Shown: positions 28,653 through 37,453 of the stretch, piece after piece
Numbering within the stretch: position 1 is the stretch's first letter
Layout: every line of letters begins with the position of its first letter
Source of the DNA: Hyphomicrobium sp.
GTDB taxonomy: Bacteria > Pseudomonadota > Alphaproteobacteria > Rhizobiales > Hyphomicrobiaceae
NCBI GenBank assembly: GCA_016716675.1
Contig: JADJVG010000006.1
Span: 1-64,000 of the forward strand
Direction: 5' to 3'
Length of the DNA stretch: 64,000 nt
Translations under genes and position numbers: made by a program
Notes under the pieces: generated by a model
What the model saw: the letters and a program-made list of their open reading frames with translations, nothing else
Database searches by the model: none
What the model was told of the DNA's origin: nothing

Positions 28653-30839
28653 TCAGGGCTGCGCGCTCTTTGCGAGCCGCACGAGGTTCAGGAACTCCGC
28701 ACGGTAGCCGAACGGATCGTCGCCGCGTGCCGGTTGCGCCAGGGCGAGCACGTCGTCGAACGTATAGCCCTGCGTATAGGGCGCGCCCTTGAGCAACTGC
28801 GCGAACGCCGCGACGGCGACGGAGAAGCGTTGCTCGACGGGCACCTCGTTCATGGTCGCTTTGGCCAGATCGTCTGTCACGGGCAGCGAGATCAGTTGCG
28901 AGGTGTCGTCATTCGGTCGCTTGTAACGCAGTTTCAGGAAGCCGAGTTCGTTGGATACGGCTTTCGGTGCGGCGGTTGAGCTGGCGCCTGCGGGTGCGGT
29001 CTTCGAGCCGTAGCGCAGATCATCGGCCAGCGTTGGCGCACCGGCAGGCGTTATCTCGTAAATCGCGGTCACGGTATGGCCAGAGCCGATATCGCCCGCA
29101 TCGACACGATCGTTGTTGAAATCTTCGCGGCTGAGGGCCCGCGTTTCGTAGCCGATCAAACGATACTCAGAGACGCGCGCCGGATTCCATTCGACCTGCG
29201 TCTTCACATCCTTGGCGATGGTGAATAGCGTCGAGGAGGCGTCCTCGACCAGCACTTTGCGGGCTTCCGAAAGCGTATCGACATATGCCGCCGTGCCGTT
29301 GCCGTTCTGGGCGAGCGTCTGCATCAAGGCGTCGTTGTGGTTGCCCTGGCCGACGCCGAGGATCGACAGAAAAATTCCCGACTGGCGTTTGCGCTCAATG
29401 AAGCTTTTCAATTCGCCCGTATCGGTGATGCCGACGTTGAAGTCACCATCGGTTGCGAGGATCACGCGATTGACAGCTGCTTTATCAAAGCCCGCCTCGG
29501 CGAGGCGATAGGCGTCCGCAATGCCGGCCGCGCCAGCCGTTGAGCCGCCTGCGCCGAGCTGCTCTAGAGCAGTCAGAATTTTTGCTTTGTCGGAAACCTT
29601 CGTTGGTTCGAGCGCGATGCCCGATCCCGATGCATAGGTGACAATTGCAACGGTATCGTCCGGCTTCAATTGATCGACCAGCAGGCGCAAGGCGTTCTTG
29701 ACCAACGGCAGGCGGTCTTGCGGACCCATCGAGCCCGACACATCCATGAGGAACACGAGGTTCGCGCGCGGCCGCTCAGCGCTTTTGATGTCGTAGCCGT
29801 TGATGGCGATGTGCACCAGCTTGTTGGTCGGGTTCCACGGGCTCGGCATCACAGTCACCGTTGGTTTGAACGGCGTGTCGGCACTCTCCGGCGCGGGGTA
29901 GGCATAGGGGAAATAGTTGATCATCTCCTCGGGGCGCACTGCATCCTTCGGCGGTAAGTGCCCTGAATTCAAGGCGCGGCGCACGAACGCATACGACGCC
30001 GTATCGACGTCGATCGAGAAGGTCGAAACCGGGTCTGTCGCCACCTGTTTGACCGGGTTGATGTCGTGAGCGGCAAATGCATCGCGATGCTCTTCAGGCG
30101 CGATGATCATCGCGTCGGCTGGAAGCGCGTTTGGCAGAGTAACCGGACTGGTGGCGTCGGCTAACGTGCCCAAGCCAAGCCTCGACTGCATATGCCATTG
30201 CTTTTGAGTTTCAGGCGTTACTTTGCCGGCCACGTTGCGCATATCGCCTTCCGCCTTGTTCGAAGGCGCTGCCGCGGGCGGTTCTGAACTGACCATGGGC
30301 GGCGGCGGCGGAGCAACGCTCTCTGCTGTCTTGCGCGCCGCTGCGAAGCTCTCTTTGTCTTCTTTCGATTTCGCCAACTTGTCTTCGTGGGCTATTGTCT
30401 GGTCTGCCGCATTGCTGCGTGCTCGCCCGTCGTCAGCTTGGCGCGCTGTGTCCAAGCCATAGACGGGCGCATTAGCGGGGCTGCGCAATTCGGTTATCAC
30501 CGTCACCGCTGGACCTTGCAGATCGGTGCGCAGGTGCTGGAAGGCAAATGGCGCGGCAATCACGATGGCCGCAACGGAGGCGGCGAGCGCCTGGGTGGAA
30601 CGCGACGATATCAGCATTCGGAAACTCCTCTTGTGCGTTGACGTTTCCGTCTGACGCAGAGGCACGATGTTTCCTTTGGGCGCGTCCGTCTTGTCTTGCG
30701 ATACGCCAGCGGCAGGCGCGTGACCGCTATGCGCGGTATCGAACGCAATGAGGGCCGCCTCCATGGCCGCGCGCTTGGCGTCCGCGCGCGCTGCCGGGAC
30801 AGGCAATGTTTTCAAATTTTCGAGGTCGCGTTCGGTCAT
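28653..30839 (-). CDS. Membrane-anchored von Willebrand factor A domain protein (YfbK-like)
   Basis: About 728 residues. The N-terminal 75 residues are cytoplasmic (MTERDLENLKTLPVPAAR), then comes one helix (ALAASVAAIVIAAPFAFQHL), a Pro-rich linker, a vWA domain with the metal site motif FLMDVSGSMG, and a YfbK-type C-terminal domain. It starts five bases after the stop of an ECF sigma factor. The short N-terminus plus one helix plus a large periplasmic domain is the layout of an anti-sigma factor, so it may hold the sigma factor at the membrane; that is an inference. The ATG at 30839 is preceded by AGAGGT. Confidence 0.85.
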   Translation of the reverse strand: MTERDLENLKTLPVPAARADAKRAAMEAALIAFDTAHSGHAPAAGVSQDKTDAPKGNIVPLRQTETSTHKRSFRMLISSRSTQALAASVAAIVIAAPFAFQHLRTDLQGPAVTVITELRSPANAPVYGLDTARQADDGRARSNAADQTIAHEDKLAKSKEDKESFAAARKTAESVAPPPPPMVSSEPPAAAPSNKAEGDMRNVAGKVTPETQKQWHMQSRLGLGTLADATSPVTLPNALPADAMIIAPEEHRDAFAAHDINPVKQVATDPVSTFSIDVDTASYAFVRRALNSGHLPPKDAVRPEEMINYFPYAYPAPESADTPFKPTVTVMPSPWNPTNKLVHIAINGYDIKSAERPRANLVFLMDVSGSMGPQDRLPLVKNALRLLVDQLKPDDTVAIVTYASGSGIALEPTKVSDKAKILTALEQLGAGGSTAGAAGIADAYRLAEAGFDKAAVNRVILATDGDFNVGITDTGELKSFIERKRQSGIFLSILGVGQGNHNDALMQTLAQNGNGTAAYVDTLSEARKVLVEDASSTLFTIAKDVKTQVEWNPARVSEYRLIGYETRALSREDFNNDRVDAGDIGSGHTVTAIYEITPAGAPTLADDLRYGSKTAPAGASSTAAPKAVSNELGFLKLRYKRPNDDTSQLISLPVTDDLAKATMNEVPVEQRFSVAVAAFAQLLKGAPYTQGYTFDDVLALAQPARGDDPFGYRAEFLNLVRLAKSAQP

Positions 30840-30843
30840 ACCT

Positions 30844-31398
30844 CTAGCCCACACCTTTGAGCACGATCTTCAATTTCTTCTTCGCTTCATGGATATGCCA
30901 AGATACCGTCTTTTCCGAGCAGCCCATGATGCTGGCCGCTTGCGCGTGGCTCATGTCTTCGCCGTAGGTCAGCAGCACCGCGTCGCGCTGTTGCGGTGGC
31001 AGCGCCCGCACCGCCTGCCAAAGTTCCTCGCCGTCCACCGCGTCGCCAGTGGTGCGCGATGCGCTGCCGTCGATCAGTCTCTCGATCTCTGACGGTTCAT
31101 AGGCGGTCATCCTTTGGCCGCTGCGGATATGGTCCAGCGTCGTGGTGTAGGCGATGCGGTGCAGCCAGGTCGTGAAAGCCGCGTCGCCCCGGTAGCCGCC
31201 GATGGCGTGGGCGAGTTTCACGCAAACGTCTTGCGCAATGTCTTCGGCCCTGTCGCGCGTGCCGGCCCATCGCCAAGCCAAGCGGAAGATGCGGTCGTAG
31301 TGGCGCTCGATCAGCCCCGCGAACGACGTGCGGCACCCGCCTGCGGCCAGCATGGCGAGCGTCTCATCCGTCTCCGCGGTGGCAGTCGCCGTCAGCAC
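30844..31398 (-). CDS. ECF-type RNA polymerase sigma factor
   Basis: A 184-residue sigma-70 family protein. Region 2 is visible as FAGLIERHYDRIFRLAWRW and DRAEDIAQDVCVKLAHAI, and region 4 as ALPPQQRDAVLLTYGEDMSHAQAAS with the helix-turn-helix in MGCSEKTVSWHIHEAKKKL. It is co-transcribed with the vWA membrane protein downstream. An inverted repeat with a third half-site lies 29-52 bases upstream. Target genes are unknown. Confidence 0.9.
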   Translation of the reverse strand: MLTATATAETDETLAMLAAGGCRTSFAGLIERHYDRIFRLAWRWAGTRDRAEDIAQDVCVKLAHAIGGYRGDAAFTTWLHRIAYTTTLDHIRSGQRMTAYEPSEIERLIDGSASRTTGDAVDGEELWQAVRALPPQQRDAVLLTYGEDMSHAQAASIMGCSEKTVSWHIHEAKKKLKIVLKGVG

Positions 31399-31426
31399 GT
31401 TTGGGCCCGCTTATGAATGCCGTCAC

Positions 31427-31450
31427 CGCATAAGACGACGGGCTTATGCG
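31427..31450. promoter_or_regulatory. Inverted repeat upstream of the ECF sigma gene
   Basis: CGCATAAG and CTTATGCG are separated by eight bases, a perfect 8-base repeat 29-52 bases before the sigma start. A further CTTATG half-site lies at about 31410. It could be bound by a regulator of the sigma-vWA operon. Confidence 0.45.
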
Positions 31451-31496
31451 TTTCCTTGGGCGGCGTGCAAAAATATTTTCTGTTAATGCCGGCTGC

Positions 31497-31796
31497 TTAC
31501 GGCAGGCAGGGCGTGCCCGTGAAAATGCAGAGAATGCCGAGGGGGCCCGAAAGGCAACGCTCCTCAGTATTTTCGGCGCGCGCCCAGTTGGCATACTGGG
31601 CGCCGAGGTCCGGCGTGCGGCGCACCTTGCTGCGCCAGTTGGCCCGCGCCTTGCCTTTCGCGCTCCACATGTAGCGGGACTGCTCGCCGCGCGCTTCAAT
31701 AGCAACGTCCGCGCAGGTTTTGGCAAAAGCGGCGACGGCACCGGCGCTGATCGAGACGGCTAAAACAAGCGAAATGGTCAGCAGGCGCGCGATCAT
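31497..31796 (-). CDS. Small secreted Cys-containing protein
   Basis: A 99-residue protein with a signal peptide (MIARLLTISLVLAVSISAG) and a mature part with four Cys residues that could form two disulfides. The pattern YMWSAKGKARANWRSKVRRTPDLGAQYANW is typical of small exported proteins in this order. It lies upstream of the ECF sigma gene on the same strand. Function unknown. Confidence 0.65.
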   Translation of the reverse strand: MIARLLTISLVLAVSISAGAVAAFAKTCADVAIEARGEQSRYMWSAKGKARANWRSKVRRTPDLGAQYANWARAENTEERCLSGPLGILCIFTGTPCLP

Positions 31797-31832
31797 AGCG
31801 GTCTCCGGAAACTTCGATGCCCGGTTATGCTA

Positions 31833-32663
31833 TCAGAACTGCGATAGCATGTTGAGCGTGATGTAGGGTTCCATATCGTCCGTCGTGCCGCCCGTCATCG
31901 AGCCGGCGAAGCCGGCCGACACAGAGGTCTCGCCGCCCAACCACTCGTAGCGGGCGAACGTGCCGACGCGGCTTGCGTCGTCTTCGGCATTCCGGTCGTA
32001 GCGGACTTCCGGGCCAATCGACAGCGTCGGCAAAACCCGCCATCCGGCCCGCCAGCGCGCAGATCCGGTGCTGTGCGCCGTCGTGTAGAACAGATCCAGC
32101 GACGTCCAGCCGCGATCGCCGAGATTGAGCCAGAACTCAAGGGCGCCGCTGGCGCCGAAAGCCCGGCCGCGCACGTCATTGGTTGGATCGATCGTTGAAA
32201 AATCGTGCGAGACCATGGAGGCGCCGGCAAAGGCTTTGGCGGTCAACTCATCCAGTCGCATGTGATAGCCGACCAGGAGATCGGTGTAGGTCACATCGAC
32301 ATTAATTGTGGTTCGGCACACGCCGGCGGGATGATCGACGCAGTTCTGCCGATGATAGTCGTAATGATATTGCCCGTATCCGCTATTCGCGCGGAAGCGT
32401 AGGCCGTCGCTGTAAATGTCTTTGCTGAGCGGGGCCAGCGTAACGCCCGTATAGAGCAGCCAGACATCCTTCGTAGCGTCGACGCCACCCCAGACCTCGC
32501 GCCAGCCGTATTGGGGCTGCGGCGCGTCCGAGTGGTCATCGGCAAGGGCGCTGAGGGGGGAGCCGACCAGGGCCACCCCGAAAGCCAGCGCCAGTGTGCG
32601 GACGCTTAACCGAAGTGCGGCACGCCTTTGATGCGAAAACCCCTGACGCCTGTACAACCGCAT
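31833..32663 (-). CDS. bcsS: BcsS-type cellulose biosynthesis outer-membrane-like protein
   Basis: About 276 residues with a signal peptide (LALAFGVALVGSPLSALA). The mature part is beta-rich with alternating aromatic strands (YGWREVWGGVDAT, RANSGYGQYHYDYH, TYTDLLVGYHM) and ends in ITLNMLSQF, a C-terminal aromatic as in beta-barrel proteins. The pattern fits the BcsS family of Hyphomicrobiales. No bcsA/bcsB genes are in the window, so a role in cellulose is from family membership only. The start at 32663 gives a sensible signal peptide. Confidence 0.75.
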   Translation of the reverse strand: MRLYRRQGFSHQRRAALRLSVRTLALAFGVALVGSPLSALADDHSDAPQPQYGWREVWGGVDATKDVWLLYTGVTLAPLSKDIYSDGLRFRANSGYGQYHYDYHRQNCVDHPAGVCRTTINVDVTYTDLLVGYHMRLDELTAKAFAGASMVSHDFSTIDPTNDVRGRAFGASGALEFWLNLGDRGWTSLDLFYTTAHSTGSARWRAGWRVLPTLSIGPEVRYDRNAEDDASRVGTFARYEWLGGETSVSAGFAGSMTGGTTDDMEPYITLNMLSQF

Positions 32664-33051
32664 TCCAAAACTCGATTGAGCATTGTGTGCTCTGCTTGAG
32701 TATTGGCTAAAGTTATCGCGTCCCGGGGGAGTGAGCGTCAATATAATTGCAGCACATGGCTGAAATTACTGCGGAATACTCTTAGGTTGCTCCAAATCAT
32801 TAATTTCAACTTATAGTAGAAGATATACAACGGCAGGGTCTTTAGAATTCATTAATGCAACCCACCTATCGCATCAGCCCGATTGGCGGCGTTTCGCGGC
32901 GGTGTCAAACTGATTGCACATTTCTGTGAAATGCAACTGGCGGTCTGTCGTGATACTTTAGACGTACGCAAATTTTACGTTAATGGCGCCGGTTGCCGGT
33001 GCTGCAAAGCATAGACGCTATAAGGCGTTGTTGTGTTGGGAGGACGTTTTT
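32664..33051. other. AT-rich divergent promoter region
   Basis: No gene here. The stretch 32740-32990 is clearly more AT-rich than its surroundings. It contains an imperfect inverted repeat at 32914-32936 (TTGCACATTTC and GAAATGCAA, three-base spacer). It should hold the promoters of bcsS and of the phasin-like gene. Confidence 0.45.
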
Positions 33052-33489
33052 ATGAGTCAGGATCAGATGCGTAATTCTGCCGGGCCTTTGCACACCCAGG
33101 AATACTTTCAAATGCTGCTCGACGGCGCCGATATGTTCTCGTCGTTCTGGCAGCCGATGCTGAAATCGACCGGTCGTTGGCAACTTGAAGTTGCCGGACT
33201 GGCCTTTAAGCAGGGGCAAGCCGCGCTCCAGTTGTCCCGCGATCTGGCGCTCTGCCGGACGCCAGGCGATATGACGACTGCCAACATGCGCTTTTGGAAC
33301 GCCACCACGCTGCAATATGCGCAGTCGAGCAAGCGTTTGGCGGCGAGCGTCGCACGCACCGTTGAAGCGCCGATCCTGTCCGAGTCCGAGGTTGTGTCGC
33401 TGCTGCGCAAGCCGCGGGGCCACGACGTCATCGAGTTGCCGAACGACGAGCCGGCGCGGCCAGCGGCCGTCGAGCGCAAGGTTGCTTAG
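33052..33489 (+). CDS. Phasin-like protein
   Basis: A 145-residue, mostly helical protein without signal peptide. It shows amphipathic helices (FQMLLDGADMFSSFWQPML, LKSTGRWQLEVAGLAFKQGQ) and the length and layout of phasin_2 family proteins, which coat polyhydroxyalkanoate granules. The start at 33052 has a GGGAGG site nine bases upstream; the upstream part of the open frame is not supported. No PHA synthesis genes lie nearby. Confidence in the family is moderate. Confidence 0.65.
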   Translation: MSQDQMRNSAGPLHTQEYFQMLLDGADMFSSFWQPMLKSTGRWQLEVAGLAFKQGQAALQLSRDLALCRTPGDMTTANMRFWNATTLQYAQSSKRLAASVARTVEAPILSESEVVSLLRKPRGHDVIELPNDEPARPAAVERKVA

Positions 33490-33527
33490 CACCCCTTGAC
33501 CGGCCGTTCCGGCGCCGCTGAAATTTC

Positions 33528-33565
33528 AAAAAGCCGCTGCTCTAGAAGGGTAGCGGCTTTTTCGT
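33528..33565 (+). terminator. Rho-independent terminator after the phasin-like gene
   Basis: AAAAAGCCGCT and AGCGGCTTTTT flank a 13-base loop; a further TTCGTTTTG follows. The A- and T-runs allow use from both sides, and the opposing IalB gene ends about 55 bases away. Confidence 0.85.
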
Positions 33566-33618
33566 TTTGTGGTCCGGCGGGGTTGGCTCGGCGGATTGGA
33601 GCGAGTTAATGCTCGTGG

Positions 33619-34176
33619 CTATTCGAGAGCGGCCAGCGCGTCGCCAAAGCCGGCCAGCGAGATCGGGATGCCTATGCCAGCCTCCTCGGTTTGGAAAATG
33701 ATGAAAATGGCGGTTTTCCCGGTCTTCAACTGCTCGATTAGCGGGTCCTCGACCACCACCTGGGCGTAACACGCAAAGTTATGACAGCGCAGGAAGGGGG
33801 CGTGGCCGACGTCCTTGTCGTCGATCTTCAGGCCCAGCCCGGGCGGCAACAGAACGCCGAGCGGCGCGAAGACGCGCAGCACGCGTGTGCCGTTGGAAAA
33901 TTTCTGGAAGTAGACGGTCAGTCCAATGTTGTTCTTGTCTTCGGCGGTCACGCTCTGCACCAGCGCGCAGACGCCGTGCTTGGCGCCCGGCGGCGGGTCT
34001 TTGCAGACGACCTGCCAATCCCCGTGCTGCGATTTGACGGTTCCCTCGGGCGCATCGACCGCTAGGGCATGCTGCGCTGCCGCAAATGGTGCCGCCGCTA
34101 CAACCAATCCCAATGTGAGGGGACGCAGCCAGCGCTGCGAGTAAGCACTAATCAGGGATATGAGGCGGCTGTTCAC
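33619..34176 (-). CDS. Invasion associated locus B (IalB) family protein
   Basis: A 185-residue exported protein with a signal peptide ending near AAAQHALAVDA. The family patterns HGDWQVVCKDPP, CALVQSV and FLRCHNFACYAQ (paired Cys) are visible. IalB-like proteins are periplasmic or surface proteins of Hyphomicrobiales; the name comes from Bartonella and does not imply virulence here. I chose the GTG at 34176 because an AGGA site lies seven bases before it; the upstream ATG at 34224 is less likely. Confidence 0.85.
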   Translation of the reverse strand: MNSRLISLISAYSQRWLRPLTLGLVVAAAPFAAAQHALAVDAPEGTVKSQHGDWQVVCKDPPPGAKHGVCALVQSVTAEDKNNIGLTVYFQKFSNGTRVLRVFAPLGVLLPPGLGLKIDDKDVGHAPFLRCHNFACYAQVVVEDPLIEQLKTGKTAIFIIFQTEEAGIGIPISLAGFGDALAALE

Positions 34177-34617
34177 AGGCAATTCCTCGGCGGGTTCTGC
34201 ATCCGGACGGGCTGATCCAAGCAATTCAGTGGCGCGGTCCGCGATGCTTATAAAGTGGTGCGTGTTATCTGGCGCGCGCTTACGTCAGCCAGGATTCAGG
34301 CGTAATTCTGTTCCGTTCAAAATCAAAGTTCCAAAGCAGCTGCTAGCCCCTCGTGGCGATTCGCGCATCTTTTTCGAGAAGAATTGCCGCACAAAACTTG
34401 ACTTGAGGACTATAAGGCGGTTGTGCTCTTCTGGTGATGCGAAAGCGATGCGACGCTGAGCATCTCGGGGCTGGCCAATTGGGTGGCATCGAACAGACAA
34501 TTTAAGCGCCGTGGCACCTACCGGTTCAACGGGGGCTGGTTCAACGGCGGACGTTGTGATCGGGAGACTTGCCGGGCCTTTCCGAGTGAAGGGCGCGAGC
34601 GAACTGGGAGCGATAGA
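34177..34617. other. Promoter region of the cytochrome oxidase operon
   Basis: About 440 bases between the divergent IalB and coxB genes. An open frame from 34483 runs into coxB, but its sequence is Arg/Gly-rich and unrelated to the family. A TTGACT box followed by TATAAG occurs near 34400-34420, but the spacing is too short for one standard promoter. No RNA gene was recognised. Confidence 0.4.
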
Positions 34618-35622
34618 ATGTTGAGACGGATGTTTGGCGCGGCTGCCTGCTCGGCAGCTGCGTACTTTGCGGTTGCGATGGGGACTGCCGGTGCTGCATT
34701 CGCCGAGGTCGGACACCCGGTCGATGGCCAGCTCGGGCTTCAGTCACCCGGTTCCACGGGGATGGAGCAGATCGTCGGTATTTATGATGTCGTGAACATC
34801 ACGATCATCGCCATTACGATCTTCGTTATGTTGTTGATGCTGTACGTCATGTTCCGTTTCAGCGAAAAGAATAATCCAACACCGTCGCGCACCGCGCATC
34901 ACACGATGCTGGAAGTGGCTTGGACCATCGTTCCGATCCTCATTCTCGTCGGTCTCGCAATTCCCTCGTTCCGTCTGCTCTACGAGCAGTATTCGTTCCC
35001 CAAGCCAGACATCACGATCAAGGCGACAGGCAACGCATGGTTCTGGGAACATGAATTCCTGCTCGATAAGCAGGAAGGCATGAAGAACGTCACCGTCACG
35101 TCGAACGTCGTCAGCGACGAAGATCTGATCAAGGCAAGCATCGGCGCAGAAGCCTTCGCCCAGAAGTACGGCGAGCTTACAGGCGTGGCGCGCAACGAGG
35201 CGCTTTACGCGGACTCCGCTGCCCTTTGGGCGGCAAACATTGCGCCGCGTAAGCTGGCCGTCGACCAGGCCATTGCCGTGCCGGTCAATAAGGTCGTGCA
35301 TATGCTTGTGACGTCGAACGATGTTATCCACTCGTGGACGATCCCGTCATTCGGCGTGAAGATGCAGGCCGTTCCGGGCCGCACCTCTGCGTTCTGGTTC
35401 AAGCCGACGAAGACTGGCGCGTTCCACGGCCAATGTTCGGTCCTTTGTGGCAAGTTGCACTCGGCCATGCCGATCTCAGTCTATGTCGTCGAGCAGGACG
35501 TCTACGATAAGTGGATGGCCGCGCTGCAGGCGAAGGACAAGAAGGGCGCCACTGAGATCTTGAAGGCGGCCGAAACCGCGCGCCTCCAGGCACTGAAGCC
35601 TGTTGCGCAGCTCAGCAACTAG
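34618..35622 (+). CDS. coxB: Cytochrome c oxidase subunit II
   Basis: A 334-residue protein with a signal peptide, two membrane helices (ITIIAITIFVMLLMLYVMF and WTIVPILILVGLAIP) and the CuA domain facing the periplasm. The CuA ligands are His238 (DVIHSW), Cys273, Cys277, His281 and Met284. The residue between the two Cys that is normally Glu (CSELC) is Val275 here (CSVLC); its side chain binds the non-redox Mg in known structures. The CuA domain has a longer acidic and Ala-rich loop (about 150-210) than usual. The start at 34618 has a GGGAG site. It opens the operon. Confidence 0.95.
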   Translation: MLRRMFGAAACSAAAYFAVAMGTAGAAFAEVGHPVDGQLGLQSPGSTGMEQIVGIYDVVNITIIAITIFVMLLMLYVMFRFSEKNNPTPSRTAHHTMLEVAWTIVPILILVGLAIPSFRLLYEQYSFPKPDITIKATGNAWFWEHEFLLDKQEGMKNVTVTSNVVSDEDLIKASIGAEAFAQKYGELTGVARNEALYADSAALWAANIAPRKLAVDQAIAVPVNKVVHMLVTSNDVIHSWTIPSFGVKMQAVPGRTSAFWFKPTKTGAFHGQCSVLCGKLHSAMPISVYVVEQDVYDKWMAALQAKDKKGATEILKAAETARLQALKPVAQLSN

Positions 35623-35720
35623 GGATTGACGCGCAGCGCTGGGCGGCCATGCCGCTGGCGCTGCGCGTCCCATCATAAGCATCAAAGATCACAAACTTTC
35701 CGAGACAAGGGCTAAACACC

Positions 35721-37343
35721 ATGGGTAGCACGGCACACGGAGCGGCCGATCATCACGACCACGCGCCGCCTTTTATTCAACGCTGGTTCTTCTCGACGAA
35801 CCACAAAGACATCGGCACGATGTATTTGTTTTTCGCAGTTATCGCTGGCTTGGTCGGCGGTTTTCTGTCGGTCGTTATGCGTCTGGAACTTGAAAATCCC
35901 GGCTTGCAGTATTTCGCCGATGAAGGCGCCTACAACGTATTCGTGACCGGCCATGGCTTGATCATGGTGTTCTTCATGGTCATGCCCGCCATGATTGGCG
36001 GTTTCGGCAACTGGCTGGTGCCGCTCATGATCGGCGCACCAGACATGGCTTTCCCGCGCATGAACAACATCTCGTTCTGGCTGCTGCCGGCGGCGTTTGC
36101 ATTGTTGCTGATGTCGATGTTTGTTCCGGGTACCGCTGACGCAAACGGCGTCGGTACGGGCTGGATCGTCGTCGCGCCGCTATCGAGTAAGATTGGGCAT
36201 CCTGGCCCAGCGGTCGACTTCGCGATCCTGTCGATCCATTTGGCTGGTGCTTCGTCGATCCTCGGCGCCATCAACTTCATCACCACGATCTTCAACATGC
36301 GTGCGCCTGGCATGACGCTGCACAAGATGCCGCTGTTCGTCTGGTCGGTGCTCGTAACCGCATTCCTGCTGTTGTTGTCGCTGCCGGTTCTTGCTGGTGC
36401 CATCACCATGCTGCTGACCGACCGTAACTTCGGCACGACGTTCTTCGATCCGGCAGGCGGCGGCGACCCGCTGCTGTACGCTCACTTGTTCTGGTTCTTC
36501 GGCCATCCGGAAGTTTACATTCTCATTCTTCCCGGCTTCGGCATGATCAGCCAGATCATCTCGACGTTCTCGCGCAAGCCGGTGTTCGGTTATCTGGGCA
36601 TGGCCTACGCCATGGTCGCCATCGGCCTCGTCGGCTTCATCGTGTGGGCACACCACATGTATACGGCGGGACTAAGCGTTGATACGCAGGCGTACTTCAT
36701 GTTCGCGACCATGGTCATCGCTGTTCCAACGGGGGTGAAGATCTTCTCGTGGATCGCGACGATGTGGGGCGGCTCGATACAGTTCCGCGCGCCGATGATC
36801 TGGGCTTTGGGCTTCATCTTCCTGTTCACGATCGGTGGCGTCACCGGTGTGATGTGCTCGAACGCTGGCGTCGATCGGTCGATCCACAACACCTATTACG
36901 TCGTCGCGCACTTCCACTACGTGCTGTCACTCGGCGCCGTGTTCTCGATCTTTGCCGGCATGTACTACTGGTTCCCGAAGATGACGGGCTACATGTACAA
37001 CGAAACGGCTGCCAAGATTCACTTCTGGCTGACGTTCATCGGTGCCAACATCCTGTTCTTCCCGCAGCACTTCCTCGGTCTGGCCGGCATGCCGCGTCAC
37101 TACGCCGATTATCCGGAAGCGTTCGCCTACTGGAACCGGATCTCGTCCTGGGGTGCTTACATCACGTTTGCTGCGACGTTGTTCTTCGTGGCCAGCATGA
37201 TCTACGCCTTCATCCGCAAGGAAAAGGCTGCCAGCAATCCGTGGGGCGTTGGTGCCACCACGCTCGAGTGGACGCTGCCGTCACCGCCGGCATTCCATTC
37301 TTATGAGAAGCTGCCGCGCATTGCGGCGACCGATCACCACTGA
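35721..37343 (+). CDS. coxA: Cytochrome c oxidase subunit I (aa3-type)
   Basis: A 540-residue catalytic subunit with twelve membrane helices. Visible landmarks are the D-channel Asp (GAPDMAFPR), the E286-type segment and cross-linked Tyr/His (GHPEVYILILPGFG), the CuB His pair (WAHHMYTAG), the K-channel Lys (VPTGVKIFSWI) and the heme His pair (VVAHFHYVLS). These place it in the A1 type of proton-pumping oxidases. The HD pair just before TYYVVAHFHY, which normally binds Mg, reads His389-Asn390. Together with Val275 in CoxB, two of three protein Mg ligands are changed. It follows coxB with a 98-base gap. Confidence 0.96.
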   Translation: MGSTAHGAADHHDHAPPFIQRWFFSTNHKDIGTMYLFFAVIAGLVGGFLSVVMRLELENPGLQYFADEGAYNVFVTGHGLIMVFFMVMPAMIGGFGNWLVPLMIGAPDMAFPRMNNISFWLLPAAFALLLMSMFVPGTADANGVGTGWIVVAPLSSKIGHPGPAVDFAILSIHLAGASSILGAINFITTIFNMRAPGMTLHKMPLFVWSVLVTAFLLLLSLPVLAGAITMLLTDRNFGTTFFDPAGGGDPLLYAHLFWFFGHPEVYILILPGFGMISQIISTFSRKPVFGYLGMAYAMVAIGLVGFIVWAHHMYTAGLSVDTQAYFMFATMVIAVPTGVKIFSWIATMWGGSIQFRAPMIWALGFIFLFTIGGVTGVMCSNAGVDRSIHNTYYVVAHFHYVLSLGAVFSIFAGMYYWFPKMTGYMYNETAAKIHFWLTFIGANILFFPQHFLGLAGMPRHYADYPEAFAYWNRISSWGAYITFAATLFFVASMIYAFIRKEKAASNPWGVGATTLEWTLPSPPAFHSYEKLPRIAATDHH

Positions 37344-37369
37344 TCGGACGTTTGACAAGCCACAATCCG

Positions 37370-37394
37370 GCGGGGAGCCGATAACGCTCCCCGC
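37370..37394. other. Perfect hairpin between coxA and ctaB
   Basis: GCGGGGAGC and GCTCCCCGC are separated by seven bases and form a nine-pair stem. There is no T-run straight after it, so it may be an RNA-processing or stabilising element that favours the coxBA message over the rest of the operon. Confidence 0.5.
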
Positions 37395-37453
37395 TGGCGC
37401 ACTGCCCGCGTATTTTTAGAACGGTTTTCTGAACACTGGACCGAAGCACCACG

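Noticed and set aside
32980..33492. 170-residue minus-strand open frame
   Set aside because: It lies opposite the phasin-like gene, which has a good ribosome site and helical pattern.
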